In this document: piece by piece, positions 45,775 to 58,366 of the stretch
Position numbering within the stretch: position 1 is the stretch's first letter
How the letters are laid out: every line of letters starts with the position of its first letter
From: Branchiostoma floridae
Lineage: Eukaryota > Chordata > Leptocardii > Amphioxiformes > Branchiostomatidae
Length of the DNA stretch: 64,000 bases
NCBI RefSeq assembly: GCF_000003815.2
Contig: NC_049991.1
Coordinates: 21,895,062 to 21,959,061, forward strand
Reading direction: 5' to 3'
Translations under genes and position numbers: made by a program
Notes under the pieces: generated by a model
The model's database searches: none
Told to the model about the DNA's origin: nothing
Seen by the model: the letters and a program-made list of their open reading frames with translations, nothing else

Positions 45775-48160
45775 ACCCGGCCGGTCTCCACCTGTACCTC
45801 TCCCTCTCCATGGAACCAGATTAGTTGTTTTCCCAGCTTGTAGCGAGCGACTCGCGCCGCCCTCGCGTGAGCGGCATGGTAACCATAGCAACCACCCTAG
45901 CGACGCAGACGGTGGAAATGGTTCTTTCCCGGCGTGGACGTGCTTGTGTCTCCGTCCGCGCTGAACTGAAATCAGTAAAATTGAATTCCTTCTCCTGTAG
46001 TAGACTCGACGTTAGACAGCTAACAGCATGGCCGAAACCGCGGGAACACTCTGGCAGGGATGGAAGGAACGATAGAATAGCTCTGGGGAGAGATGCAGGT
46101 TTTCCAGCTACTTTGGTAGACATTTTGAAATGCACAGAATAAGTATGTGTAACACATTGTGCAGTTTTTGGACTACTGGGATGATGAGATAGCGGTTTTC
46201 TTGTGATGAATTTACCCCGGTGTTTTTGCATTTCTAATCCATGAAGCATATTTACTACTAGTTAGTTAATACCTAAACTTTACTGTGGACGGCGTCAGCT
46301 TTGATTTACTCCAGGGCTCACCAGTTTTGTATCGGTCATTGTAAAAACAGACAATTTGCAATATTATGATGTATTATTTTAGTTTCTTCTTTGTTTTGAA
46401 GCTTCATGAAAGGTGCTTTGTTTGGCAACTGCTGCTCACTAGCGCCTCCTTGCAGCACTGGCCGAAACTGCACCCACTTTATTTCTGTAGGATTGGATGA
46501 TTGGTGGAAATGCTTTGAAGAAAAATGGCATTTCACAACTTTATTTTCCATTTTTGTTGATTAATTTCATCGGAAAAAAATATTACAGAAGGCTAAACAA
46601 CTTCCATATTACTGATGGCATCCCTCCGTGTGTTAAGTTTGTTTGTCTGTCAAAAAATTATGTTCTCTGAAAATTAAGAATTTTTCCAGTTTTTCGTCAG
46701 GATTAGGGTGTCCAGGGGATGTCATCCGTAAAATGTTTTTGGTTTGGCCTCGTTCAAGGTTTATCTGCTACCGGCCAAGTCTGTATATTTCGTTCTTAAA
46801 ATGTCAGGATTTTTTTAAGAAAAGAAATAAGGAAAGGGGAGATTAGGTCAACTTGCTCCTTCTAACAGGTGTTAACCCTGGTGATCGGTTTCTTATGTCT
46901 TACTGTAACTTTGTCATAATAGATTCCTTCACAAGAACAGCTGGTAGAATTAGCCTAGAAGAAATTTGTCCACCTGAGTTTCACAGCCTTTATACAAACC
47001 AAATACTGTAGACAGCAGGGTCAGTATACTGGCACAGTTAGCTCACTTAGTCAGGGTATGATAACAGAAACACATGTATGACAGGTTAATTTGTTAGTGA
47101 TTATACATGTAAGCCTTCCCGTGGAAGGTGGTTATTTTTTAATTACTGAACCTCCCCCGGAAGATCGGGGATCGATCAGTATATATGCAGTCTGGGGTGG
47201 AGACATGATGTACCGTGCCTGGACGAATTTAAAGGGACAATTTACTAATAGGGAAAAAAAAATGCTGAAAAAATATAGCTTTGTAGGATGCAGTTTCCTT
47301 GGGCTATTTGCATATTGACTGTTCCTTTGCTAAGGGGAGGGGGGTTGGACATGTGACCAGGTTGCCTAGCAACTGGGATGATTGACAGCATCCAGGGCAG
47401 TACCGATGCTAGGAGTATTTCTAGGGTTTTCTGTTGGTCTAAAGTGGTGATATTTCTTGTTTTTTGTCTTAACTTGGCTGAGATAAAAGGAAATGAAATT
47501 TTTGTGGTTGAGAGAAAGATTATTTAGGTCCTGTGTAGCGTATGATGAATAATAATGTGAAAAAGGCTCGGAGAGCCGCCTAATACACAACTAGCGTCAC
47601 AAGTTCAGGTTCAAGTGTCTTAATGAAGATGGACTCCTGTGTTACCACGGCATAATCAGGGTAGGCTAGCGAACCTGATCACGACTCGTCCAGAATAATG
47701 CCAAATCAACTCGCTTCACGTGGGGCTCTGTACCGCCCTCCGCAGAATCATTAAATATTTTATAGCAACACCTGCGTCGTGTCGTCATTGCAATCGGACT
47801 TGAGGTGGACTCTCACTGCACTTGGGGCACGCATGCGGCATTGCGGGGTTCGAAGATGACAAATTTCAGAGATAAAAAACGTACGAATTTTCTTCAATTT
47901 TGTGTATTTTGTTGTCTTCTAAGTCATACTCTTATGTACTACGCAATATCTAAATTATAAATATCTGCGAAAATAGCAAAACAGTTCCGCAGTGAACAAA
48001 CTTTGCAGTGCCGCACAGGTGCCCCAAGTGCAGTGGGATACCACCTTTACGATAGAGATACATTTCCTAAAACCGGGTTCATACGTGCGTACATACTCAT
48101 ATGTTAGTATTTAGATTATTTACCTGTCGTTATTGCACTCTGGCTTACGCTACAGACACA
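45775..48160. other. FOXK 3' UTR and intergenic
   Basis: No ORF of interest. The first about 500 bp are GC-moderate and probably 3' UTR. No clear repeats up to 48.1 kb; a canonical AATAAA near the stop was not noticed. Confidence 0.5.
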
Positions 48161-48169
48161 GAATGGAGA

Positions 48170-48358
48170 ATTCTTTTCCATAACCAGTAGGTACTTACTT
48201 CACTTACGTTTAGATTTCTCACAGACACCTTCCTCAGAGCTTCTGACTTGGGTTCTGCTTCCCGCCACTATAAGTAGCCGACGTAGGTGGCGGCTAGAAG
48301 CAGAACCCCTGTCAGAAGCTCTGAGGAAGCCGAGTAAATACCTACTGGTTGTGGAAAA
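48170..48358. repeat. Large hairpin (foldback element)
   Basis: CCATAACCAGTAGGTACTTA pairs with AATACCTACTGGTTGTGG, and CTTCCTCAGAGCTTCTGAC with GTCAGAAGCTCTGAGGAAG, and GGTTCTGCTTC with GAAGCAGAACC, around a short CCACCTACG loop. Almost 80 bp per arm with few mismatches. Confidence 0.9.
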
Positions 48359-48426
48359 AAATTGTCCTATATTTTATCAACCTGAAATTATTTTCGGAGG
48401 CTAGAGACACATTTCCTAAAGCCTGG

Positions 48427-48720
48427 TTCACACGTGCGTATATATTCGAGTCCGTATGTGGTCCATATGGAATTGTTAGCCTCTACCAGACTGTGCAGAT
48501 CACTGAAAAAATATTAGAAATTGGACAAATATAGACGGATAACATGACAGCAGAGTTAGCTCTGTCCGAGGAGTATGGTTTGCGACCCGGGTAACTCGTC
48601 TGGTATGTTATCTGGCATTATTTGCAATAAAGGTCTTCATTCATTATTTTTCCAGGGACCTGATAGAGGGCAAGAATTTTCATACGGTCCTCACACGGAC
48701 TACTTGAATATATTATCACT
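48427..48720. mobile_element. Foldback element, TCACACGTGCGTA family
   Basis: Starts TTCACACGTGCGTATA and ends with the inverse side TACGGTCCTCACACGGACTA. The internal pair GGATAACATGAC / GTATGTTATCTGG is shared with 5385-5745. Confidence 0.65.
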
Positions 48721-48769
48721 ATCCGATGCAGTTTATGCATGAGACACTAGGATGCGCTTCAACAACAGA

Positions 48770-51700
48770 GCCCAGACTGCTGCAGCTGCAGATGACCAGA
48801 GACCGGGCTGCAGATAAACAGAGAAAGGGCTGCAGATGGGCAGAGACCGGGCTGCAGATGACCAGAGACCGGGCTGCAGATTGGCAGAGAAAGGGCTGCA
48901 GATGAGCAGAGGCCGGGCTGCCGATGGGCAGAGACCAGCTGCAGATGAGCAGAGACCGGGCTGCAGATGAGCAGAGACCAGCTGCAGATGGGCAGAGACC
49001 GGGCTGCAGATTGGCAGAGAAAGGGCTGCAGATGAGCAGAGACCGGGCTGCAGATGAGCAGAGACCAGCTGCAGATGGGCAGAGACCGGGCTGCAGATGA
49101 GCAGAGACCGGACTGCAGATGAGCAGAGACCGGACTGCATATGAGCAGAGACCGGGCTGCAGATGAACAGAGACGGGCTGCAGATGGGCAGAGACCGGGC
49201 TGCAGTTGAGCAGAGACCGGGCTGCAGATGAGCAGAGACCGGGCTGCAGATGGGCAGAGACCGGGCTGCAGATGGGCAGAGACCGGACTGCATATGAGCA
49301 GAGAAAGGGCTGCAGATGGGCAGAGACTGGGCTGCAGATGAGCAGAGATCGGGCTGCAGATGAGCAGAGATCGGGCTGCAGATGAGCAGAGATCGGGCTG
49401 CAGATGAGCAGAGACCGGGCTGCAGATGAACAGAGACGGGCTGCAGATGGGCAGAGACCGGGCTGCAGATGAGCAGAGATCGGGCTGCAGATGAGCAGAG
49501 ATCGGGCTGCAGATGAGCAGAGACCGGGCTGCAGATGAGCAGAGATCGGGCTGCAGATGAGCAGAGACCGGGCTGCAGATGAGCAGAGATCGGGCTGCAG
49601 ATGAGCAGAGACCGGGCTGCAGATGAGCAGAGATCGGGCTGCAGATGGGCAGAGACTGGGCTGCAGATGAGCAGAGATCGGGCTGCAGATGAGCAGAGAT
49701 CGGGCTGCAGATGAGCAGAGACCGGGCTGCAGATGAGCAGAGATCGGGCTGCAGATGGGCAGAGACCGGGCTGCAGATGAGCAGAGATCGGGCTGCAGAT
49801 GAGCAGAGACCGGACTGCAGATGGGCAGAGACCGGGCTGCCGATGAGCAGAGATCGGGCTGCAGATGGGTAAAGACCCCGGGCTGCAGATGAGCAGAGCA
49901 AGGGCTGCAGATGGGCAGATCCCAGCTGCAGATGAGCAGAGACCGGGCTGCAGATGAGCAGAGATCGGGCTGCAGATGGGCAGATCCCAGCTGCAGATGA
50001 GCAGAGACCGGGCTGCAGATGAGCAGAGATCGGGCTGAAGATGGGCAGAGACCGGGCTGCAGATGAGCAGAGACCGGGCTGCAGATGGGCAGAGACCGGG
50101 CTGCAGATGAGCAGAGACCGGGCTGCAGATGAGCAGAGACCGGGCTGCAGGTAAGCAGAGACCGGGCTGCAGATGGACAGAGACCGGGCTGCAGATGAGG
50201 AGAGACCGGGCTGCAGATGAGAAGAGAATGGGCTGCAGATGAGCAGAGACCGGGCTGCAGATGAGCAGAGACCGGGCTGCAGATGAGCAGAGACCGGGCT
50301 GCAGATGGACAGAGATCGGGCTGAAGATGAGCAGAGACCGGGCTGCAGATGAGCAGAGATCGGGCTGAAGATGGGCAGAGACCGGGCTGCAGATGAGCAG
50401 AGATCGGGCTGAAGATGGGCAGAGACCGGGCTGCAGATGAGCAGAGACCGGGCTGCAGATGGGCAGAGACCGGGCTGCAGATGAGCAGAGACCGGGCTGC
50501 AGATGAGCAGAGACCGGGCTGCAGATGAGCAGAGACCGGGCTGCAGGTAAGCAGAGACCGGGCTGCAGATGGGCAGAGACCGGGCTGCAGACGAGCAGAG
50601 ACCGGGCTGCAGATGGGCAGAGACCGGGCTGCAGATGGGCAGAGGCCGGGCTGCCGATGGGCAGAGACCAGCTGCAGATGAGCAGAGACCGGGCTGCAGA
50701 TGAGCAGAGACCAGCTGCAGATGGGCAGAGACCGGGCTGCAGATTGGCAGAGAAAGGGCTGCAGATGAGCAGAGACCGGGCTGCAGATGAGCAGAGTCCA
50801 GCTGCAGATGGGCAGAGACCGGGCTGCAGATGAGCAGAGACCGGACTGCAGATGAGCAGAGACCGGACTGCATATGAGCAGAGACCGGGCTGCAGATGAG
50901 CAGAGATCGGGCTGCAGATGAGCAGAGATCGGGCTGCAGATGAGCAGAGATCGGGCTGCAGATGGGCAGAGACTGGGCTGCAGATGAGCAGAGACCGGGC
51001 TGCAGGTAAGCAGAGACCGGGCTGCAGATGGGCAGAGACCGGGCTGCAGACGAGCAGAGAAAGGGCTGCAGATGGGCAGAGACCGGACTGCAGGTAAGCA
51101 GAGACCGGGCTGCCGATGGGCAGAGACCAGCTGCAGATGAGCAGAGACCGGGCTGCAGATGAGCAGAGACCGGGCTGCAGGTAAGCAGAGACCGGGCTGC
51201 AGATGGACAGAGACCGGGCTGCAGATGAGGAGAGACCTGGCTGCAGATGGGTAGAGACCGGGCTGCAGATGACCACAGACCGGGCTGCAGATGAGCAGAG
51301 CCCGGGCTGCAGATGAGAAGAGAATGGGCTGCAGATGAGCAGAGACCGGGCTGCAGATGAGCAGAGACCGGGCTGCAGATGAGCAGAGACCGGGCTGCAG
51401 ATGGACAGAGATCGGGCTGAAGATGAGCAGAGACCGGGCTGCAGATGAGCAGAGATCGGGCTGAAGATGGGCAGAGACCGGGCTGCAGATGAGCAGAGAT
51501 CGGGCTGAAGATGGGCAGAGACCGGGCTGCAGATGAGCAGAGAACGGGCTGCAGATGGGCAGAGACCGGGCTGCAGATGAGCAGAGACCGGGCTGCAGAT
51601 GAGCAGAGACCGGGCTGCAGATGAGCAAAGACCGGGCTGCAGGTAAGCAGAGACCGGACTGCAGATGGGCAGAGACCGGGCTGCAGACGAGCAGAGAAAG

Positions 51701-52033
51701 GGCTGCAGATGGGCAGAGACCGGGCTGCAGATGGGCAGAGACCGGGCTGCAGATGAGCAGAGACCGGGCTGCAGATGAGCAGAGACCGGGCTGCAGACGA
51801 GCAGAGACCGGGCTGCAGATGAGCAGAGACCGGGCTGCAGATGAGCAGAGACCGGACTACAGATGAGCAGAGACCGGGCTGCAGATGGGCAGAGACCGGG
51901 CTGCAGACGAGCAGAGAAAGGGCTGCAGATGGGCAGAGACCGGGCTGCAGATGGGCAGAGACCGGGCTGCAGATGAGCAGAGACCGGGCTGCAGATGAGC
52001 AGAGACCGGGCTGCAGATGAGCAGAGACCGGTG
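48770..52033. repeat. 22-bp minisatellite, about 150 units (3.26 kb)
   Basis: Unit GAGCAGAGACCGGGCTGCAG plus AT, with variants (GATCGGG, GGGCAG, GAGACCAG, AAAGGG). Higher-order duplication is visible: 48895-49150 resembles 50636-50890, and 50140-50600 resembles 51180-51690. Because no unit has a stop on the minus strand and 22 is not a multiple of 3, all three minus frames stay open for 704 to 1132 codons, each giving the same 22-residue period. I regard these ORFs as non-coding. Confidence 0.97.
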
Positions 52034-54700
52034 CTGATCCACTGTCTCCCGGCCGTTGAATATTTCATGCCGAGCGGCGCGGAGAGATCATACATGAAGA
52101 GCGCTCTCAACAGGAGGTCGTCTCGGCACAAGTGCGTACGTGATCCTGGAACCTCACCGCTTATCTACGTGATCCTCGTGCGTTTTATCAAACCTATCAG
52201 AAGCTTTTGGAACCTTGGTCACATCGTCGCTGCTTATTGTACATGTATCATTACATGTATGCTGAGTCTAAGCCCGTTTAGTTTTCGTCATTGTGATACT
52301 CAATAAATCAATTACGGCCATTTATGTTAAAAACAGTAGGTCAGAGGACTATTGATGAATCATCAAAATGCCAGATTTCAGTGCGGTTACTAGGTTTTCT
52401 CCGCACATGGTGGATAGATGTAAAGAAAACTTGCAGTCGGATGTACAATAGTTAGAAGTGACAGTTCGTTTAGTGTAACAGAGCCAGCTGCTGCCTCGCC
52501 GGCTAGTGCCTGTGAAGTTGGTGTGTTACCCCGAAGGGCTGTTATACCTGCTATAGAATCTACGGTATGGACTATGGAGTATTTGTAAATCGGAGCCAGT
52601 ATCTAAAACTATACATAGAATTAAACCTAGTACAATACATAGAACTAAACCTAATCTGGAACTATACTCTACATTTACTAGAGTCCAGATTCAATCACTT
52701 CAAAGTTTTTATCTAATCTGGAGGACATAAAATCACTTTTGAACAAGGCCGCCTTACGACGGGAAAGTTTGCAGCTTATTTTTCAGATATTTCTTCGACT
52801 CTTACATAACCGAAAACAGGACAAATATAACCGGTTAATAAAACTTTTTACAGAGCCCGCTTGTCTGTGATACCGCCCCCTCCCCCTGTACTGTAATCCA
52901 AGCATTTTATATAGAACTAAATCTAAAACTATACTTTATATTACTATAATCCAAATTCAATCACTTCTTCAAAGTCTTTATCTAATCTCGAGGGCCTGTT
53001 AGGCCGTTAAAGTCACTTTTGAACAAGGCCGTTGCATAACGGAAAAAAGGCTAATAAAACTTTTTACAGACGCCGCTTGTCTGTGATACCGCCCCCTCGC
53101 GCTCCCCCTGTAATCCTAGCATTATATATAGAACTAAATCTAAAACTATACTGTATATTACTATAGTCAAAATTCAATCACTTCTTCAAAGTCTGTAATA
53201 CCGCCCCCCTCCCCACCCACACCTGAGGCTTTCTTTCCGTTTTCCTTTATAAAAGGCAGCTGAATGAAGAAGTGAACCAGAAATAAGCGGGCCCGCCTGC
53301 GTAGTCAGCCCGACTCGTGCCGTGGGCGATTATTGGCGCTGCTGTTCAATTATATCATCTGCGTATAAACGGGATCAGCGGGGCAGAAGTACATGCGATC
53401 CGGGGGAGAACCATGAATGAGTGGATTGAGGTGGGGGACTTCAAACTTGCGATCCGGGGGTGGGCCATGAATGAGAGAAGCTAGGGGGGCTCAAACTTGC
53501 GATCCAGGGGCGGACCATGAATGAGAGGGGAATCACCAAACTTGCAGCCTCCGGTGATGAGCAAAATTCAAGCCAAACGGTATCCCAGTAATACTGAAAC
53601 TCCCCAAGGGCAAGTGTTACATAACATGATTTGGCATTTGCCTTATCCTTTATAAGCTTACCACATGAACGTTTCTGTGTCATTCTGTCACACGAGCGAC
53701 AAATGTGGTCCGTATCATGATGACAGGGAAATACGGTCTGTAACACTGTCATGACGTCATCATCTCGGGCGGGTTGCCCTGACTTAGCGCCCCCCCCCCC
53801 CCCCTCTCCTTGCAGAGGTCCCTGTCCACCATTGCACTCTTAAGATCCTCGATCGCCACGAATAGGTTTTTCTTGGCAAGTAAGCCGGGGTCACCTAGTA
53901 ATATAAAGTTATAATATAAAGTTATTTATAATTACATATCCACAGTTTGAGTTCGCTTGTAAGGCACAGTGATGACAGCAATGATTAATGTACCTAGTAT
54001 GTTCTGAGTTTTTGAAGACCTTAGGAGCATAAACGTTCACAGAAAACTCCTTCTCTTTTTGCTTCTACATATTTCATGCTACTAGCAATTGTAATATATT
54101 TCAGTACTTATAGCAGAAATTATCGCCCTTGATGAGTTGTTGTTTTGGCATGGCTTGCTTCACGTCGGCGGGCCCACTGACATTCTCATCGACGGTGCGG
54201 ACGTTGAGTTTATTGAGCTTATTGAGATACCCTTTAGCTCGAATTGAGCTAATCTTCCAGGGTTCATACAAATAAAAAGACACACAGTATATACAAATAC
54301 ATAAACAGATACAATAACATCCACTCAAGTACAGATTAGACTTACATACATACAAATACATACATAAGGTCTAAAATCACGAGTGAGATCAGAGGGCACA
54401 TGTTATTTACCCTGAACATTATAATCCGTAAAATTGGTCTATCATCCTCTTAAGCAATCGTGTATCGGAGACAATATTGAAGTCTCTAGGTAGCAGATTC
54501 CATTGCTTGACCGATCTGTAATTAATCAAGTTTTATTGCAAATTCTTGCCCGTGGGCTAATTGCATGTAACATACAAGATTCAAAAAGTGTGAAATCCAA
54601 TATCACAAGTGTCTACTCTAGTCTAAAACTAGTTAAAGATAACTCTAGATCCTGGGTTATTGGATTCGACTCCTTTTTTTAAGTCAGTGGAAGACGAAAG
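52034..54700. other. Intergenic with diverged repeats
   Basis: About 240-bp units (AATCACTTC..AAAGT, TTATCTAATCT, CTTTTTACAGA..CCGCTTGTCTGTGATACC) occur three times at 52590-53215. A roughly 60-bp unit (GCGATCCGGGGG, CCATGAATGAG) occurs three times at 53395-53545. No gene recognised. Confidence 0.6.
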
Positions 54701-57480
54701 ATCCCACCTTTTCTATTATGTGTGGGTTTTGTGGGAGAACTGCTTTAATGAATGAATAGGAAATGTGTAGCGGTGACGACAAACGGCGAGCTGCCTTCCC
54801 CCTGCCCGGAACCGGAGCACGTAGCACGCTATCGGGGCACAAACGGTCGTTTCGCAATCAATAGGGTTTTATCAGCCCGTGAATAAATTTTCCGGGAATC
54901 TGGCGCTTCGGCGGAGCGGAGGGCTTTCATTATGCATGGGGCGGGTGATTGACAGGAGCGGGACAAGGACGTCATCAGCAACAACGCCTTCCGGGAATTT
55001 GAAATGTAATCAATACATTCCCGGAGGAATCCTGCGCCGGATGGGGTCAAGCGGATTGGATTTTTCCAGCATTTGATTAGGTCGATTATGGTCGGTTATG
55101 ATATTGTATACGATGACCGGAAGTGCGGAATTCGGTTACTATGACGTCGCGGTTTACTGGTAAGATACCTGGAACGATCACAAGTTAAAGTTAGACATGT
55201 TTTGTAAATTTACTAAAGACGACCGTCTCACTATGACATTACAAAACGCTGCGCTCCTCTCAGGCTTGAACAAAATAGAAACATACGCGCACATATTGTC
55301 ATACTAGCATAGAGAGAGGGAGAAAGAAATACTAGTAGTGGAGAGTGAGTAAATGAGTGAGACAATGAGGAAGAGATTGTCAGCCCTATAGCGGATTTAG
55401 AACGGGCGTAGGTAAACAGCACGCTCCCCATATGCGGAGTCGTTTCCCGAGCAAAACACTTTTCCTAAGCTACGGTGATAACCCACCCTAGCGATGAAAC
55501 GGTTCTCCCCTACCCCTCCCTCCAGTCCCACCATCAACGCACCTCCCCCGCCGATAGAAGCGGAGGTTTGCCCCGCGTAGTGCTGAAACCGTGGTGGTTG
55601 TGCATTTCGCAGCGTTCCAGTCGGAGAATCTCGGCATTCCGAAACACACACGGCCAGGAATATGTAAGGCCGTTCGCCTCAGATCAGTTGTAATTGTTTT
55701 TCCGTGGCTCAGGCGGCGTTTGGGAGGGCTCGGGCCCCGTGCAGGACCAGCGTGCTGATCGGAATGCAGGCGGCGACTCGGGACTTGTGAGGCGGCAGCC
55801 ACGAGCATAGGCAGCCGCAGAGGGGCGTGGATCTCCGGGAATCGACGGGCTGCGATCTGCAGGTGAGATGGGGAGAACAGGTCCGCAGGTGTGCTGAGGT
55901 GTGACGGGAGGAGGAGCAGGAGCGTACGGGAGGCCATGCGTGCAGCTGCCGAGCGCTCGTCCTAGAGGCCCCGGTGTGCCAGGAGCGGGGGGCCCCCTCA
56001 GGGCAGGGGGGCGGCAGCAGCGGGCACGGATTACAGCCGCCGGGGGATCGTTCTCACTCGGCGTGAATTCCCGTAAACCTCACTCAATCACGCCGCGTGC
56101 ATTCCAGGAAACGCCGGATCAAATTACAGAGCAGTGGCTAGTTACAGAGCAGGAGCTGATCATGGCAACCGACACTTGAATGGTCGTGATTTTCGCATCG
56201 ATCCTCTTACAAACGCAAATCACAGGACCACGCCGCACATTCAGAAGCGCTGCCCTAAATCTTCCCGGACGGGTAAAAGGTGGGTTTAGCCGGGCGATCT
56301 TACGGGAAGCGAGCCCGTAAAGTTGCTCACGCGTGTCGAGGCTCGGGTCAGGGGAGTTTACAGCAGTGAGCCCGGGGCAGGGAACGTACGGGCCACTTCC
56401 GGGCCGTACGGATATCAGCGCTGTTTTATGCAGATCACCATCAATATCGGAAGCTGCAGGGTACCAAAACGTGGTGGAGAAACACGAGGAAAGGCGTGGT
56501 TCCTAACAGGTACGGATTTCGTCTAGAAAAAAGACAATTAGTTCGTAGCGAGCCTTCTTTCTGGAAACCGAAGTGGTGAATTCGTGTTATTTCTGTGAGA
56601 GAAAAATTAGGAAATATCTATAATACCTGATAATTGGCATATCAAAACGTCAAGTTGGAAAATTTCATTACAAAATTCAAATTCTCCGTTTTATGTTCTT
56701 TGAAGGAACGAAATTGTTGTTTGTAAGAGGAAACGTGTCACTTCCGTTCAGCTTCAGAATAATTGGACTGATGTGCGATATTTACACATGTTGATGTCGT
56801 GAAGCGGAAAGACAGGTTGTACATTGTGGCTCTCGGATCATAGAGCAGGACAGGCAAGTCGCTAACCCAGGCTCCCAGACTTTGAACACCCACTTTGTCA
56901 GTCCGGGTTTTACTGTTACCGACCCAGGTTTTAGACAAGTAAATTACGGGCTTTGCAGATACAGACCCAGGTTTTCAGCCCGTAGAGCCGGGCATTGCCG
57001 TTACCGACCCGGGTTTTGTAACGGGTACCTCGAGGATTTCTGTGTCTTCAAGATTTCCAGCGTGACTCACTTGACTCTCGGATCTGTTTGTCGGCGTCCC
57101 GAAGTGAGTCGGATTTGCGGTAATACCGCTCCTGATACTCGCTTCGCCTCCGGCTGCGGCAGGAAGGAGGCTGATAATCAAGTAGCGAAGCTTCCTTTGA
57201 GGAAGCCGCAGCAGGAGATCAAAGAGCCGCCGCCGACAGCACCAGCCGTCCTCCTGCAGGCCCAGATAACGCCGCGGACGCGCCGTGAGGAACGGCAGCG
57301 GACAGAACCAGCGCGCCGTGCGGCCGGGAACGCCCGTAGTGCCGCCGCGGAGAGCCCGTAGTGCCAGTAAAGATCCGCTCATTCACGTGAAATGCGCGCC
57401 CCTGGGGGCACCTTACTCCGCACGTGAGCAGGGCGCGTCCATTTCACGCGAAGGGTTCGTTCCCTTCTCTTCTCTACATT
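54700..57480. promoter_or_regulatory. GC-rich, low-repeat region upstream of RASD
   Basis: This stretch is markedly freer of mobile elements than the rest of the window and is GC- and CpG-rich. At 54926-54955 a POU-like ATTATGCAT lies near a perfect PBX-MEIS decamer TGATTGACAG (54946-54955). ORFs here overlap on both strands and show no family motif. Candidate cis-regulatory or 5' UTR sequence; inference only. Confidence 0.35.
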
Positions 57481-58104
57481 ACGCGCTATATAGGAGGTTA
57501 ATTATTCGTCTTTAAAAAACACCAATTGACATCCGGTCCCAAGAGAGAGAGGAAAGTGACGGCTGGATTGTTCGAGAAAATATCACGAAGGCAACCCTAT
57601 CCGGAACCGTAAACAGTCTCCACGTGCCAGCCGCCATACGCCGTGCTCACGGCTTCTCCACGCTAGAGAGTCGTTTGAGAGAAACACTTGCGCTAACGAG
57701 GGACTTCACTCCCTGTAATCTGTGACAGGAACGTTACAAGCACGTCGCGCCTGACGTACGCTCATCTCCGGATCCAGTCTGACTGTCGCAGTGCTTTACC
57801 TCCCGGAGAGCCTTCAGGGTTTCTCCCCACTGCGAAGTTCCGTCCGGCCTTCCGTGCCGCGCTGTCCGCGACTAGCCTCATCTCAGCCCGTCTGCGCCAG
57901 GTAGGAAGGAGCTCACCTGCGCCAGGTGTGAAGGAGCTCACCTGCGCGTCTGATCCACCGCTCACGGCCTGACGTTCATCCGTGCCGAGTCCGCGTCTGT
58001 CTCCCTTCATCACGCTTCTGAGTGTCACACATTCTGCGGGAGCCGAGTACAAGCGCCCCCCTCCCCCTCTCCACCGCCCGCGTGCCGCCCCCCTCCCCCT
58101 TACC
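57480..58104 (+). promoter_or_regulatory. Candidate promoter and 5' UTR of RASD
   Basis: A TATATAG sequence (57487-57493) and an E-box CACGTG (57621-57626) precede the coding exon. A 27-bp direct repeat (TGCGCCAGGT, GAAGGAGCTCACC) lies at about 57893-57947. Start site unproven. Confidence 0.35.
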
Positions 58105-58366
58105 ATGTCCTCCCATCTGGTGGACGAGTGCGCCGCGCCGCCCAAGAACTGTTTCCGGCTGGTGGTGCTGGGCACGGCGCGCGTCGGGAAGACCGCCATC
58201 GTCTCCCGCTTCCTCTTCAACCAGTACGACGATCAGTACACGCCGACCATCGAGGACTTCCACCGGAAGATGTACCGCATCAGGGGCGAGGTCTACCGCC
58301 TGGACATCCTGGACACGTCCGGCGTCCACCCCTTCCCGGCCATGCGCCGCCTCAGCTTCCTCACAG
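58105..58366 (+). CDS. RASD: RASD-type (Dexras1/Rhes) small GTPase, first coding exon, partial gene
   Basis: A Ras-superfamily GTPase of the RASD group, which signals near membranes. The exon encodes 87 residues plus 1 nt before donor GTGGGT. Seen: NCFRLVVLGTARVGKTAIVS with P-loop GTARVGKT (23-30), effector region QYTPTIEDFHRK (T48), RGEVYRLDILDTSG with G3 DTSG (70-73), HPFPAMRRLSFLTG. The family hallmarks TPTIEDFHRK and HPFPAMRRLS(I/F)LTG are intact, and the intron after LTG matches the two-exon layout of vertebrate RASD genes. Position 74 (Ras Gln61) is Val and position 25 (Ras Gly12) is Ala. The second exon (G4, G5, C-terminal CAAX region) was not found in the window. Confidence 0.93.

Noticed and set aside
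48770..52033. CRISPR array
   Set aside because: Contiguous degenerate 22-bp units without spacers; a minisatellite.
48719..52131. Very long minus-strand ORFs (704, 969 and 1132 codons) with LCSSAARSLLICSPVS-type repeats
   Set aside because: They run through a 22-bp minisatellite that lacks stops in all three minus frames; same peptide in each frame, no conserved unique domain, no sensible start context.
55488..55937. 149-codon minus-strand ORF upstream of RASD
   Set aside because: No family motif, overlapping ORFs on the other strand, GC-rich low-stop sequence.
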